Below, one piece after another: positions 45,825 to 53,294 of a stretch of 64,000 nucleotides of DNA (positions are counted from its first letter, which is position 1; every line of letters begins with the position of its first letter). Under the pieces are notes generated by a model. That model was not told where the DNA came from and made no database searches. It was given only the letters and a program-made list of their open reading frames with translations. Made by a program: the position numbers and the translations under genes. The stretch is from assembly GCF_021049305.1 (NCBI RefSeq), contig NZ_CP088082.1, forward strand, positions 644,899-708,898. The letters are read 5' to 3'. This DNA is from Ideonella dechloratans (GTDB lineage: Bacteria > Pseudomonadota > Gammaproteobacteria > Burkholderiales > Burkholderiaceae_C).

Positions 45825-46592
45825 TCAGCTCAGCGCCGGCTTGGGCTGGCGCAGCGCCTGCTCCACGAAGTTCACCAGATCCCCCGCGCGGCCGGCCAGG
45901 CCCAGCGCGGGGTTCAACCGACCCTCGAGCTGGCCTGCTGCTCGGCGCGCGCCGCCCAAGGCCCGTCGGACGCGGGCGCGGTAGCCCTCGGCTTCGGCGG
46001 CCTCGCTGTGTTCGACCAGCGCGGTCAGGGCGTGCACGGCCTGCAGGCGCAGGCCCAGCCGGCGGGCCGGCCGGGCCAGTTCGGGGTGGCCCGAGAGGAT
46101 GGCGCCGGCTTCGGCCGCCACGCCCGCCAGGGCCAGGTCCAGGGCGGCCCGGCGGCGCAGGCGGCTGCGTCCGCGCGGATCGCTTTCGAGCGCGCGGTTG
46201 TCCTGTTCGCAGGTGTGGGTGATGGTGCGGGCCACGCGGTCCAGCACCGGCAGATCACGGCAGCGGATCAGCACCTTGAAAGCGGCGCTGGTGAGGTAAT
46301 CGCCGGCCAGCACGCAGGCGCCGGTGCCCATCATCGCGGGCACGCCGGTGCCGTCCTCCAGCCGCACATGCAGGCGTTGCAGGCTCACATGCACCAGGTC
46401 CAGGGCCACGCCCACGTCCAGGGCTGCCTGGCCCTCGCCCAGGCAGCAGGCCAGCAGCCCGCGCAAGGCACCCAGCCGCTGCGCGAAATGCATCTCGAGC
46501 GCGAGCTGCACCGTTTCCGCCTGGCAGGTGAGGGTCTCCTGCACCTGGGCGCGGATGCGGGGCAATACGGAATCCGGGTACTTCGAGGTCAC
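45825..46592 (-). CDS. Polyprenyl-synthase-like protein lacking both Asp-rich motifs
   Basis: A protein of about 255 residues matching the fold of octaprenyl/geranylgeranyl synthases: GTGACVLAGDYLTSAAFKVLIRCRDLPVLDRVARTI parallels the VLVGDFLxxRAF helix, and RAALDLALAGVAAEAGAIL parallels the KTA helix. The catalytic DDxxD motifs are gone: LHVRLED stands where LHDDVID is expected, and LQAVHALTALVEH where FQLVDDVLD is expected. It should not make prenyl chains. The GTG start was chosen by alignment; an ATG 63 bases upstream is possible. Confidence 0.6.
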   Translation of the reverse strand: MTSKYPDSVLPRIRAQVQETLTCQAETVQLALEMHFAQRLGALRGLLACCLGEGQAALDVGVALDLVHVSLQRLHVRLEDGTGVPAMMGTGACVLAGDYLTSAAFKVLIRCRDLPVLDRVARTITHTCEQDNRALESDPRGRSRLRRRAALDLALAGVAAEAGAILSGHPELARPARRLGLRLQAVHALTALVEHSEAAEAEGYRARVRRALGGARRAAGQLEGRLNPALGLAGRAGDLVNFVEQALRQPKPALS

Positions 46593-46701
46593 GGGGCGCA
46601 GATGAGGCGGGCGGCCAGGGGCAGCGCCGGCTTCGCCGGCGTGGGGATCTGGCATTTTAGGGGAAGGCCAGCTGCGCTCGTTTCGGGCCCGTGGGCCGCC
46701 C

Positions 46702-47340
46702 CTACAGCCCTGCAAGGTAGTGCGCGATGTTCTCGATGTCGGCGTCCGACAGCGTGGCCGACACCGCGGTCATGTTGCCGGCATCGTTGGTTCTCTGACG
46801 GGTCTTGAACGCGGTCAGCTGCTTGACGATGTAGGCATAGTGCTGGCCGGCCACGCGGGGAATCTCGTTCTGACCGGCAAAGCCGCCGAGGTGGCACATG
46901 GTGCACAGCGTCTCGTCGGCCTTGGCCTTGCCCAGCCGGGCCTTCTCCGCGTCCACCTGGAAGGTGGACTGCTCGTAGGGCTTCTGCGCGCCGTACCAGG
47001 CGGCCAGTTCGCGCATCTGGTCCCGCGTGAGTGTGGCCGCGATGGGCGACATCAGGGGGTCGTGGCGGCGCCCCTCCTGGAAGTCGCGCAGCTGCAGGTA
47101 GATGTAGCGCGGCGTCTGGCCCGCCAGGATCGGGTACTGCGGCTTGTCCGACTGGCCCGCGTGCGCATGGCAGGCCACGCAGACCTCGGCCCCGGCCGGC
47201 GCCCCGGCGGGCAGCACCGGGTTGGTGGGCGCCATGCGCGAGGGCGCGGGCGCAGACGCCGGGTCGATCTGTGCCTGCGACAGCACGCCGACCAGCGCCG
47301 CGCCCGCCAGGGCGGCGGTGGCGATGGTGCGCGCCCTCAT
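46702..47340 (-). CDS. Diheme cytochrome c (c4-like)
   Basis: A 212-residue periplasmic electron carrier. A signal sequence ([20 protein letters not shown]) is followed by CVACH near residue 55 and CTMCH near residue 147, the two heme attachment sites. Its start overlaps the stop of the PQQ dehydrogenase gene by ATGA, so it is almost certainly the electron acceptor of that enzyme. Confidence 0.93.
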   Translation of the reverse strand: MRARTIATAALAGAALVGVLSQAQIDPASAPAPSRMAPTNPVLPAGAPAGAEVCVACHAHAGQSDKPQYPILAGQTPRYIYLQLRDFQEGRRHDPLMSPIAATLTRDQMRELAAWYGAQKPYEQSTFQVDAEKARLGKAKADETLCTMCHLGGFAGQNEIPRVAGQHYAYIVKQLTAFKTRQRTNDAGNMTAVSATLSDADIENIAHYLAGL

Positions 47341-49070
47341 GGCAGGGCGAACACCACCACCGAGTTGCCGCGCTTGAAGTCCAGCTGCGTGTTGCCACCG
47401 GCGGCCACGGCCACGTACTGCTTGCCGTGGACCATGTAGGACACGGCCGGGGCGTTCACACCGGCTCCCGCCTGGTATTCCCAGAGCTTCTTGCCGGTGC
47501 TGGCGTCGAAGGCGCGGAAGTAGCCATTGCCCTCGCCGTTGAACACCAGTCCGCCGGCGGTGGCCAGCACCCCGCCGATCAAGGGCTGTTCGGTGTCCAC
47601 CTTCCAGGCCAGCTTGCCGGTGTCGATGTTGACGGCGGCCAGACGCCCCCACTGTTTCTCGCCGGGGATCACCTTGAAGGCTCCGCCCAGCCACAGCTTG
47701 CCTCCAGGGTACTGGGCCTCCTCCACGTGGTAGGTCATGGGCTGGTGCAGGTTGGCCGCGTAAACCAGGCGGGTCTTGGGGCTGAAGGCCATCGGGCTCC
47801 ATTCCACGCCGCCGTTGGCGCCCGGCAGCATGCGCGCGCCCGTCTTGGTGGGCAGCGACCACATCGCCTCCTGGGGCACCATGGCCTCGCTGAAGCGGAT
47901 CAGCTCGCCGGTGGCCCGGTCATGCACGTAGACATGGCCCGTCTTGCCGCCGTGGATGGCCACCTTGCGCATCTGGCCGCTCTTGTCCCTGGCCTCCGTC
48001 AGGATGACCGGTGACACCGCGTCCAGGTCCCACACGTCATGGGCCACGTACTGGTAGTGCCACTTGTAGGCGCCGGTGTTCAGGTCGATCGCCACCATCG
48101 AGTCGGTGTAGAGATTGTCCCCCGGCCGTTCGGCGCCGTACAGATCGGGGCTGGGGTTGCCCACCACGAAGAACACCGTGTGCGTGTCACGGTCCACCGC
48201 AGGCGCCATCCACACGCCACCACCCAGCGTCTTGTAGAAGTCGCCTCCCTGCTTGGCCAGCTGCGCCTTCTCGGCAGCGATGTCGCGCAGCATGTTGCGG
48301 CCGGTGGCGTCGTTGACCGCCCAAACCCCTTCGTGCCCTTTCTCGGGAACGGTGTAGAAGGTCCAGAGCAGCGCGCCGGTGTTGGCGTCAAAGGCCTTCA
48401 CGAAACCGCGGATGCCGTATTCGCCCCCGTTGGTGCCGATGAGCACCTTGCCATCGACGGCCACCGGCGCCATGGTCTCGCTGTAGCCCAGCTCCGGATC
48501 GGCGATCTGCGACATCCACAGCACCTTGCCCGTCTTGGCGTCCAGCGAGATGAGCTTGGCGTCCAGGGTGCCCATGAAAAGGCGATCCCCCAACACGGCC
48601 ACGCCGCGGTTGTTCGGGCCGCAGCAGAAGGTCGTCACCGGCCCCATCTTGTGCTTGTAGTGCCAGAACTCCTGGCCCGTGGCCGCGTCCAGGGCGTAGA
48701 CATGGTTGTACGAGGTGGTGATGTACATGATGCCGTCGACCACGATGGGGGCGGTCTCCATCGATTCCAGCACCTCGGTCTGGAAGGTGAACACCGGCTT
48801 CAGCTTGGCGACATTGCCTGCGTTGATCTGCGCGGCCGGGTAGTACCGGGTCTGCGCATAGCTCATGTTCGAGTGGAGGAAGTTCGTGCCGTCCCGGTCG
48901 GCCGCGTCCAGCTGGCCTTGAGTGACCGAGACCGATCTGGGCACCGGGTTGCCCGTGGGGGCGGCGGCCCCCTGGATCTCGGCCTGGGCCCGGGCGGCCC
49001 CGGGAGCAGTCCACAGAACGGCGCCAAGCAACAGACCTGCGAGCGCAGGCCGCATCATGCGTGATGACAT
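47337..49070 (-). CDS. PQQ-dependent alcohol dehydrogenase (quinoprotein)
   Basis: A 577-residue periplasmic enzyme oxidising alcohols. It starts with a signal peptide ([19 protein letters not shown]). Beta-propeller repeats such as [19 protein letters not shown] and [13 protein letters not shown] are clear, and FCCGPNNRG contains the vicinal Cys pair under PQQ. The catalytic Asp is in [12 protein letters not shown] second Asp two residues later is the feature linked to lanthanide instead of calcium binding. AGAGGAGA precedes the ATG. No heme domain is fused; the coupled cytochrome c takes the electrons. Confidence 0.93.
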   Translation of the reverse strand: MSSRMMRPALAGLLLGAVLWTAPGAARAQAEIQGAAAPTGNPVPRSVSVTQGQLDAADRDGTNFLHSNMSYAQTRYYPAAQINAGNVAKLKPVFTFQTEVLESMETAPIVVDGIMYITTSYNHVYALDAATGQEFWHYKHKMGPVTTFCCGPNNRGVAVLGDRLFMGTLDAKLISLDAKTGKVLWMSQIADPELGYSETMAPVAVDGKVLIGTNGGEYGIRGFVKAFDANTGALLWTFYTVPEKGHEGVWAVNDATGRNMLRDIAAEKAQLAKQGGDFYKTLGGGVWMAPAVDRDTHTVFFVVGNPSPDLYGAERPGDNLYTDSMVAIDLNTGAYKWHYQYVAHDVWDLDAVSPVILTEARDKSGQMRKVAIHGGKTGHVYVHDRATGELIRFSEAMVPQEAMWSLPTKTGARMLPGANGGVEWSPMAFSPKTRLVYAANLHQPMTYHVEEAQYPGGKLWLGGAFKVIPGEKQWGRLAAVNIDTGKLAWKVDTEQPLIGGVLATAGGLVFNGEGNGYFRAFDASTGKKLWEYQAGAGVNAPAVSYMVHGKQYVAVAAGGNTQLDFKRGNSVVVFALP

Positions 49071-49300
49071 GTTGTCTCCTCTTTGCTGCCGGTGCGCCGG
49101 GCCACGAGGGCCTGGCGCGCCCACTCTCTTCTTCGGGGGCTGAGGCGGCGTGGAGGGCTCGGCAAAGACGGTGGACACCTGCTGCACAGGGGCCCGAACA
49201 GTCGGGTCGCGCGCTTGACCTCGGGGCGCAGAATAGTCTCAAATTTCACAAATGGGAACGGGTCTTTCACGCTGCACAGCAGCATGCGGAGGTCGCTGTG

Positions 49301-49969
49301 ATGACGCCATACCGTGTCCTCTACCGTGTGCTGGCGGCGTGGCTCATCGGCCTGGCCGCGCTGCCCTTGGCACAGGCCCAGCCCACCTCCAATCCGAGCG
49401 TCCATGCTCAGCTGCTGGTGGCGACCCGTCAGGGTGACATGACCGGCGTCGAGCGTGCGTTGGCGTCAGGGGCCTCACCCAATGCGCGCAATCCCCTGGG
49501 CAAGACCGCGTTGCTGCTGGCTGCGGAGCGGGGGCGCGATGACTTGGCCCGGCGTCTCCTTTCCGCGGGGGCCGATGTGAACCTGGCCTCGGTCGAGGAG
49601 GTCACCCCGCTGATGGCCGCCTGCTATGGCGGGAACGTGGCGCTGGTTCGCCTGCTGCTGGAAGCTGGCGCACGCACTGAGCCAGTGGACCGGATGCACC
49701 GCACCGCCGCCGTCTACGCGGCGGGCCAGGGTCATGCCGAGGTGCTGGCCGCCCTGTTGGAGCACGGCGTCGCCATCGACGCAACCTATGCGCATGGTCT
49801 GACGGCCTTGATGTGGGCCGCGGGCGAAGGCCATGCGGAGGTGGTGCACCTGTTGCTGGCCCGTGGCGCTCGGGTGGACCTGCGGGATGACCGCGGCCTC
49901 ACGGCCGCGCAGATCGCCCGCGACGCCGGCCATGCCCCGCTGGCCGACGAGTTGAGCATCGCCCGCTGA
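49301..49969 (+). CDS. Exported ankyrin-repeat protein
   Basis: A 222-residue protein with a signal peptide (VLAAWLIGLAALPLAQAQP) and about five ankyrin repeats (NARNPLGKTALLLAAERGRDDLARRLLSAGADVN; VEEVTPLMAACYGGNVALVRLLLEAGA; THGLTALMWAAGEGHAEVVHLLLARGARVD-like units). GGAGG is eight bases before the ATG. It is divergent from the PQQ dehydrogenase gene. Periplasmic ankyrin proteins often serve as binding or protective partners; which partner is unknown. Confidence 0.9.
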   Translation: MTPYRVLYRVLAAWLIGLAALPLAQAQPTSNPSVHAQLLVATRQGDMTGVERALASGASPNARNPLGKTALLLAAERGRDDLARRLLSAGADVNLASVEEVTPLMAACYGGNVALVRLLLEAGARTEPVDRMHRTAAVYAAGQGHAEVLAALLEHGVAIDATYAHGLTALMWAAGEGHAEVVHLLLARGARVDLRDDRGLTAAQIARDAGHAPLADELSIAR

Positions 49970-49986
49970 GCAGGGGCCCAAGAGCG

Positions 49987-50547
49987 TCACCAGCGCCGCA
50001 CGCGGCCGGTGTCGATGTGGACGAACTGTTCTCGCGGGTAGAAGCCCACGCCGCCGCCCTGCAGGGACAGCGCCGCATCGCGCAGGGCGGTCAGGGGCAC
50101 GCCCGGCAGCCGCACGTCGATGGCTTGGCCGACCATGTGCAGGCTGTGCGTGGCCACGCCGCCGCCCCGGGTGCTCTTGAGCGTGGCATTGGTCGTCGGG
50201 CAGCGGTAGCCGGAGATGACCTCGAACTCGCCCGTGCTGCCCAGGCGGCTGCGCACCTGGTGCAGCAGGTCGAAGAGATTTGGATCCATCACGCCCACTT
50301 CGCCGCTGTAGTGGTCGCGCAGGAAGTGGTTCAACGTGTCCAGCGAATCGGGCAGGAACTGGTTGCCGACGGCGTAGACCAGATCCACCCGTTCCTGGGT
50401 GTGGGTGTTGTAGAAGGCCAGCTCCCGCCGCTGGGCCAGACTCGCCAGGGCCTGGCGGGGAGCGACCAGGGCGGGCACCGCGCCCGCGGCCAAGCCGGCG
50501 GAACGGTGGAGGAAGCGGCGGCGATCCGGGTGATGTGTCTTGCTCAT
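49987..50547 (-). CDS. DUF882 murein endopeptidase, MepK/YcbK-like
   Basis: A 186-residue zinc peptidase of the M15 type. The twin-arginine signal is DRRRFLHRSAGLAAGAVPALV. The metal site is in THSLHMVGQAIDVRLPG (H-x6-D), with the final His in FVHIDTGRVRRW. In E. coli the homologue cleaves D,D or L,D cross-links of peptidoglycan. It lies 44 bp after the L,D-transpeptidase gene, repeating the E. coli ycbB-ycbK order. Confidence 0.92.
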   Translation of the reverse strand: MSKTHHPDRRRFLHRSAGLAAGAVPALVAPRQALASLAQRRELAFYNTHTQERVDLVYAVGNQFLPDSLDTLNHFLRDHYSGEVGVMDPNLFDLLHQVRSRLGSTGEFEVISGYRCPTTNATLKSTRGGGVATHSLHMVGQAIDVRLPGVPLTALRDAALSLQGGGVGFYPREQFVHIDTGRVRRW

Positions 50548-50591
50548 GCTTTCAACATGGACCTGGGCCGACCCCCGCGTGATGCCCTGGA

Positions 50592-52175
50592 TCAAGAAAC
50601 CTTGCGGGCCCTGAGCGCGGCATCGAGCAGCTTGTCCTGCCCGTAGAGATCGGCGAAGAAATAGGGTCGACCGTGTTTGACCAGCGCAGTTCCGTAGGCG
50701 ATCAGCACCGGGATGGGGTGGGCCAGCTTCAGCGTGCTGGATTCCCCCTTGGTCATGGCCGCCACGATACGCTCCTCCGTCCACTCCGGCATGTCCTGCA
50801 GCACGAACCTGGCCAGTTCGACGGGTTTCTCCACCCGGATGCAGCCGTGGCTGAAATCCCGCCGCTCCTTCTCGAAGAGCTGGGTGGCCGGGGTGTGGTG
50901 CAGGTAGATGTTGTCGTTGTTCGGGAAGACGAACTTGATGTCGCCCAGCGCGTTCTCCGGGCCGGGCCGCTGGCGGATGCGCATCTGGCCGGCCAGCACC
51001 GCGTCCAGGTTGGCGCTGCTGACCGCGCGCAGCACCCGGCCGTCACCGGCGACGAACTCCATGCCTTCGCGGTCCAGGTAGCCCGGATCCTTCCGCAGCT
51101 TGGGCACCGTCTCCTTGCGTGCGATGCTGGGCGGGATGTTCCAGTAGGGGCTGAACTCGATGAAGCGCATGTCCTCGTCGAAGATCGGCGTGCGGGTGTT
51201 CAGCGCCTTGCCGACGATGACCTTCATCTCGGTCTTCACCGTGATCTCGTCGCCATGCACTTCGTAGCCGCGCAGCACGAACTCCGGGAGGTTGATGGCG
51301 ATCATGCGTGGCCCCTGGGCGATCGGGGTCCAGCGCAGGCGCTCCATCGTGAGTTCGATCTGTCGCACCCGCTCGGCCGGTGAGACATTCAGTGCGGCCA
51401 GGGTGCCTGCACCGATCACGCCGTCGTCGTTCAGACCATGGCGCTGTTGGAAGGTCTGCACGGCCTCGACCAGCGGGCTCTGGTAAAGGGCGGGCGTGGC
51501 AGCCTGGGGGTCCAGATCGCCCAGCAGCTGCAGGCGCTGGCGCAACAGGTCCAGTCCCGGCCAGGCCTGGCCGGCTTCAAGCTTGGGCGGCCGGCCCTTC
51601 GGCCGGCTGGCGGGCAGGGGCGGCAGCGGCTGCTGCCAGGCGGCCGGGGCACCCATGGCGCGGTAGGCGGCCAGAGTCTCTTTCAGGGCGCCGTACAAGG
51701 CGGTGCGCGGGGCGGCGGCCTGGGCTGCCTCGGCCAGCCGGCCGGTGGCAAAGGCCTGCTGCAGGACCACCGCGGCGTCGAAGCTGCCGCCTCGCAGGCC
51801 GTCGTAGTTCTGCTGCAGCTGCCGGGGGCTGATCCGACCCCAGTGCAGCTCGCGCAGATAGCGAAGGATCTGGGTGCTCAGACGCTGGGAGAGCAGGGCC
51901 GCGGCCTCGGCCTGCAGAGGCTGCCCCTGAGCAGCCTGGGCCACGGCCTGGACCAGTGGCTGTGCCTGATAGTCCTGCGGGTTCAGGCCCTGGCTGGCGG
52001 CGTCGGCCAGCAGGGCCACCGCCTGGCGGGCCAAGGCGCCGGGCCGGCCGCCGGGCAGCCAGTCCAGCGCAGCGGGGGCGGGCGCGTCCGCGGCCCAGCT
52101 CAGGGTGGGCCGGCCCAGGTTGGCGCCCAGCAGGCCGCCCGCCAGCGTGCGGACGATCAGGTCACGTCGTTTCAT
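50592..52175 (-). CDS. L,D-transpeptidase, YcbB/LdtD-like
   Basis: A 527-residue exported protein. A signal (RDLIVRTLAGGLLGANLGRP) is followed by a scaffold domain, a peptidoglycan-binding domain (FQQRHGLNDDGVIGAGTLAALNVSPAERVRQIELTMERLRW) and the YkuD catalytic domain with DFSHGCIRVEKPVELA, containing the nucleophilic Cys. It makes 3-3 cross-links. The start is MKRRDLIV. It pairs with the downstream MepK-like endopeptidase. Confidence 0.93.
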   Translation of the reverse strand: MKRRDLIVRTLAGGLLGANLGRPTLSWAADAPAPAALDWLPGGRPGALARQAVALLADAASQGLNPQDYQAQPLVQAVAQAAQGQPLQAEAAALLSQRLSTQILRYLRELHWGRISPRQLQQNYDGLRGGSFDAAVVLQQAFATGRLAEAAQAAAPRTALYGALKETLAAYRAMGAPAAWQQPLPPLPASRPKGRPPKLEAGQAWPGLDLLRQRLQLLGDLDPQAATPALYQSPLVEAVQTFQQRHGLNDDGVIGAGTLAALNVSPAERVRQIELTMERLRWTPIAQGPRMIAINLPEFVLRGYEVHGDEITVKTEMKVIVGKALNTRTPIFDEDMRFIEFSPYWNIPPSIARKETVPKLRKDPGYLDREGMEFVAGDGRVLRAVSSANLDAVLAGQMRIRQRPGPENALGDIKFVFPNNDNIYLHHTPATQLFEKERRDFSHGCIRVEKPVELARFVLQDMPEWTEERIVAAMTKGESSTLKLAHPIPVLIAYGTALVKHGRPYFFADLYGQDKLLDAALRARKVS

Positions 52176-52240
52176 GCTCTGGATTGTGCGAGAGGGCTTG
52201 TGCGGCCCGTCGTAGGACGGCGGGCCGTGAGGCCGAAGGC

Positions 52241-52600
52241 TCAGACCGACGGCAGCAGTTCCTTCACCACCTCGGCCGGGCGGCACAGGCGGCTGCCGCG
52301 CTCGGTCACCACGATGGGGCGATTGATCAGCTCCGGATGGGCCAGCATGGCGTCCAGCAGCTGCGCGTCGCTCAGGGCCGGATCGGCCAGGCCCAGGGCC
52401 TCGTAGCGCTCGCCCTTGGTCCGCAGCAGGCCGCGCACGCCCACGCCGCAATCACGGGCCAGGCGCTGCAGCGTGGCGCGGTCCGGCGGGGTCTTGAGGT
52501 ACTGGATGACTTCGGGCTCGATGCCGGCCTCGCGCAGCGCAGCCAAGACGTTGCGGGAGGTGCCGCACTGGGGATTGTGGTAGATCGTGACGGTACTCAT
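52241..52600 (-). CDS. ArsC-family reductase
   Basis: A 119-residue thioredoxin-fold protein of the glutaredoxin-linked arsenate reductase family. VTIYHNPQCGTSRNVLAALREAGIEPEVIQYLKTPP holds the catalytic Cys (residue 11). LINRPIVVTERGSRLCRPAE matches ArsC, with the conserved RPIVV. No other ars genes are nearby, so the physiological substrate could differ. Confidence 0.9.
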   Translation of the reverse strand: MSTVTIYHNPQCGTSRNVLAALREAGIEPEVIQYLKTPPDRATLQRLARDCGVGVRGLLRTKGERYEALGLADPALSDAQLLDAMLAHPELINRPIVVTERGSRLCRPAEVVKELLPSV

Positions 52601-52665
52601 GCGGACATTGTCCCGCCTGGCCCGGGCTTCTCGGCACAATCCTCCCGAACGTCTCAGGAGTCTCC

Positions 52666-52980
52666 ATGTTCGTTGTCCTGCTGCACTATGTGCAGCCACT
52701 GTCCGCTGTGGAACAGCATCTTGCGGCCCACCGGGCCTACCTCGACAAGCACTACGCCGCCGGGCACTTCCTGGCTTCGGGGGCGCAGGTGCCCCGGGTC
52801 GGGGGCGTGATCCTGGCCCGGGTGGGCGAGCGGGCCGCGCTGGACGCCATCCTGGCCGAGGACCCCTTCCACCGGGCCGGCGTGGCCGAGTACCAGGTCG
52901 TCGAGTTCCAGCCGAGCAAGTTCGCCCCGGGGGCCGAGCCCCTGTTCGCACCGGCCCGCCTGGCCGCACCCGGACCATGA
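52666..52980 (+). CDS. YciI-like protein
   Basis: A 104-residue protein of the YCII family: FVVLLHYVQPLSAVEQHLAAHRAYLDKHYAAGHFLASGAQVPRVGGVILARVGERAALDAILAEDPFHRAGVAEYQVVEFQPSKF. The conserved His/Asp putative active site lies in HRAYLDKHY and EDPFHRAGVAEY. Its function is not established. A ribosome site AGGAG precedes the ATG. The stop overlaps the next gene by ATGA. Confidence 0.88.
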   Translation: MFVVLLHYVQPLSAVEQHLAAHRAYLDKHYAAGHFLASGAQVPRVGGVILARVGERAALDAILAEDPFHRAGVAEYQVVEFQPSKFAPGAEPLFAPARLAAPGP

Positions 52981-53294
52981 GCGACGATCAACTGACCCCG
53001 CTGCCCGAGAGCTTTCTGGCTCTGCTGGGCGGCCGCCCCGTGCGCGGACAGGCTGCGCAGGCCGAGCTGCGCGGGCGCTACGAGCTGTGCGAGGACCTGG
53101 CCAGCACGCTGGTGCCCAGCGCTCAGGCCCTGCTGCACGACGATGGCTTGACCGAGGAGGATGTGCTGTGGCGCTGCCATCTCGGGCTGGCCCAGCCGGC
53201 CTCGGGCCTGCAGCCTGGCGAGGCCGGCTGGGTGGTGCGCCGCCTGGCCGAGTTGTTGAACTGGCCCTGCCCGCCGCTGGACGAAGCGGCCTAG
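52977..53294 (+). CDS. Hypothetical 105-residue protein coupled to YciI-like
   Basis: Not recognised with certainty. It starts LTPLPESFLALLGGRPVRGQAAQAELRGRYELCEDLASTLVPSAQALLHDDGLTEEDVLWRCHLGLAQPASGLQPGEAGWVVRRLAELLNWPCP. It is helical and soluble. Coupling by ATGA to the YciI-like gene suggests a shared role. Its stop shares the CTAG with the stop of the oppositely oriented GGDEF/EAL gene. Confidence 0.75.
   Translation: MSDDQLTPLPESFLALLGGRPVRGQAAQAELRGRYELCEDLASTLVPSAQALLHDDGLTEEDVLWRCHLGLAQPASGLQPGEAGWVVRRLAELLNWPCPPLDEAA

Noticed and set aside
46622..46645. GC-rich hairpin CGCCGGCTTCGCCGGCG as a terminator for the cytochrome c gene
   Set aside because: Stem is good but there is no T-run on either strand, so termination is not supported.
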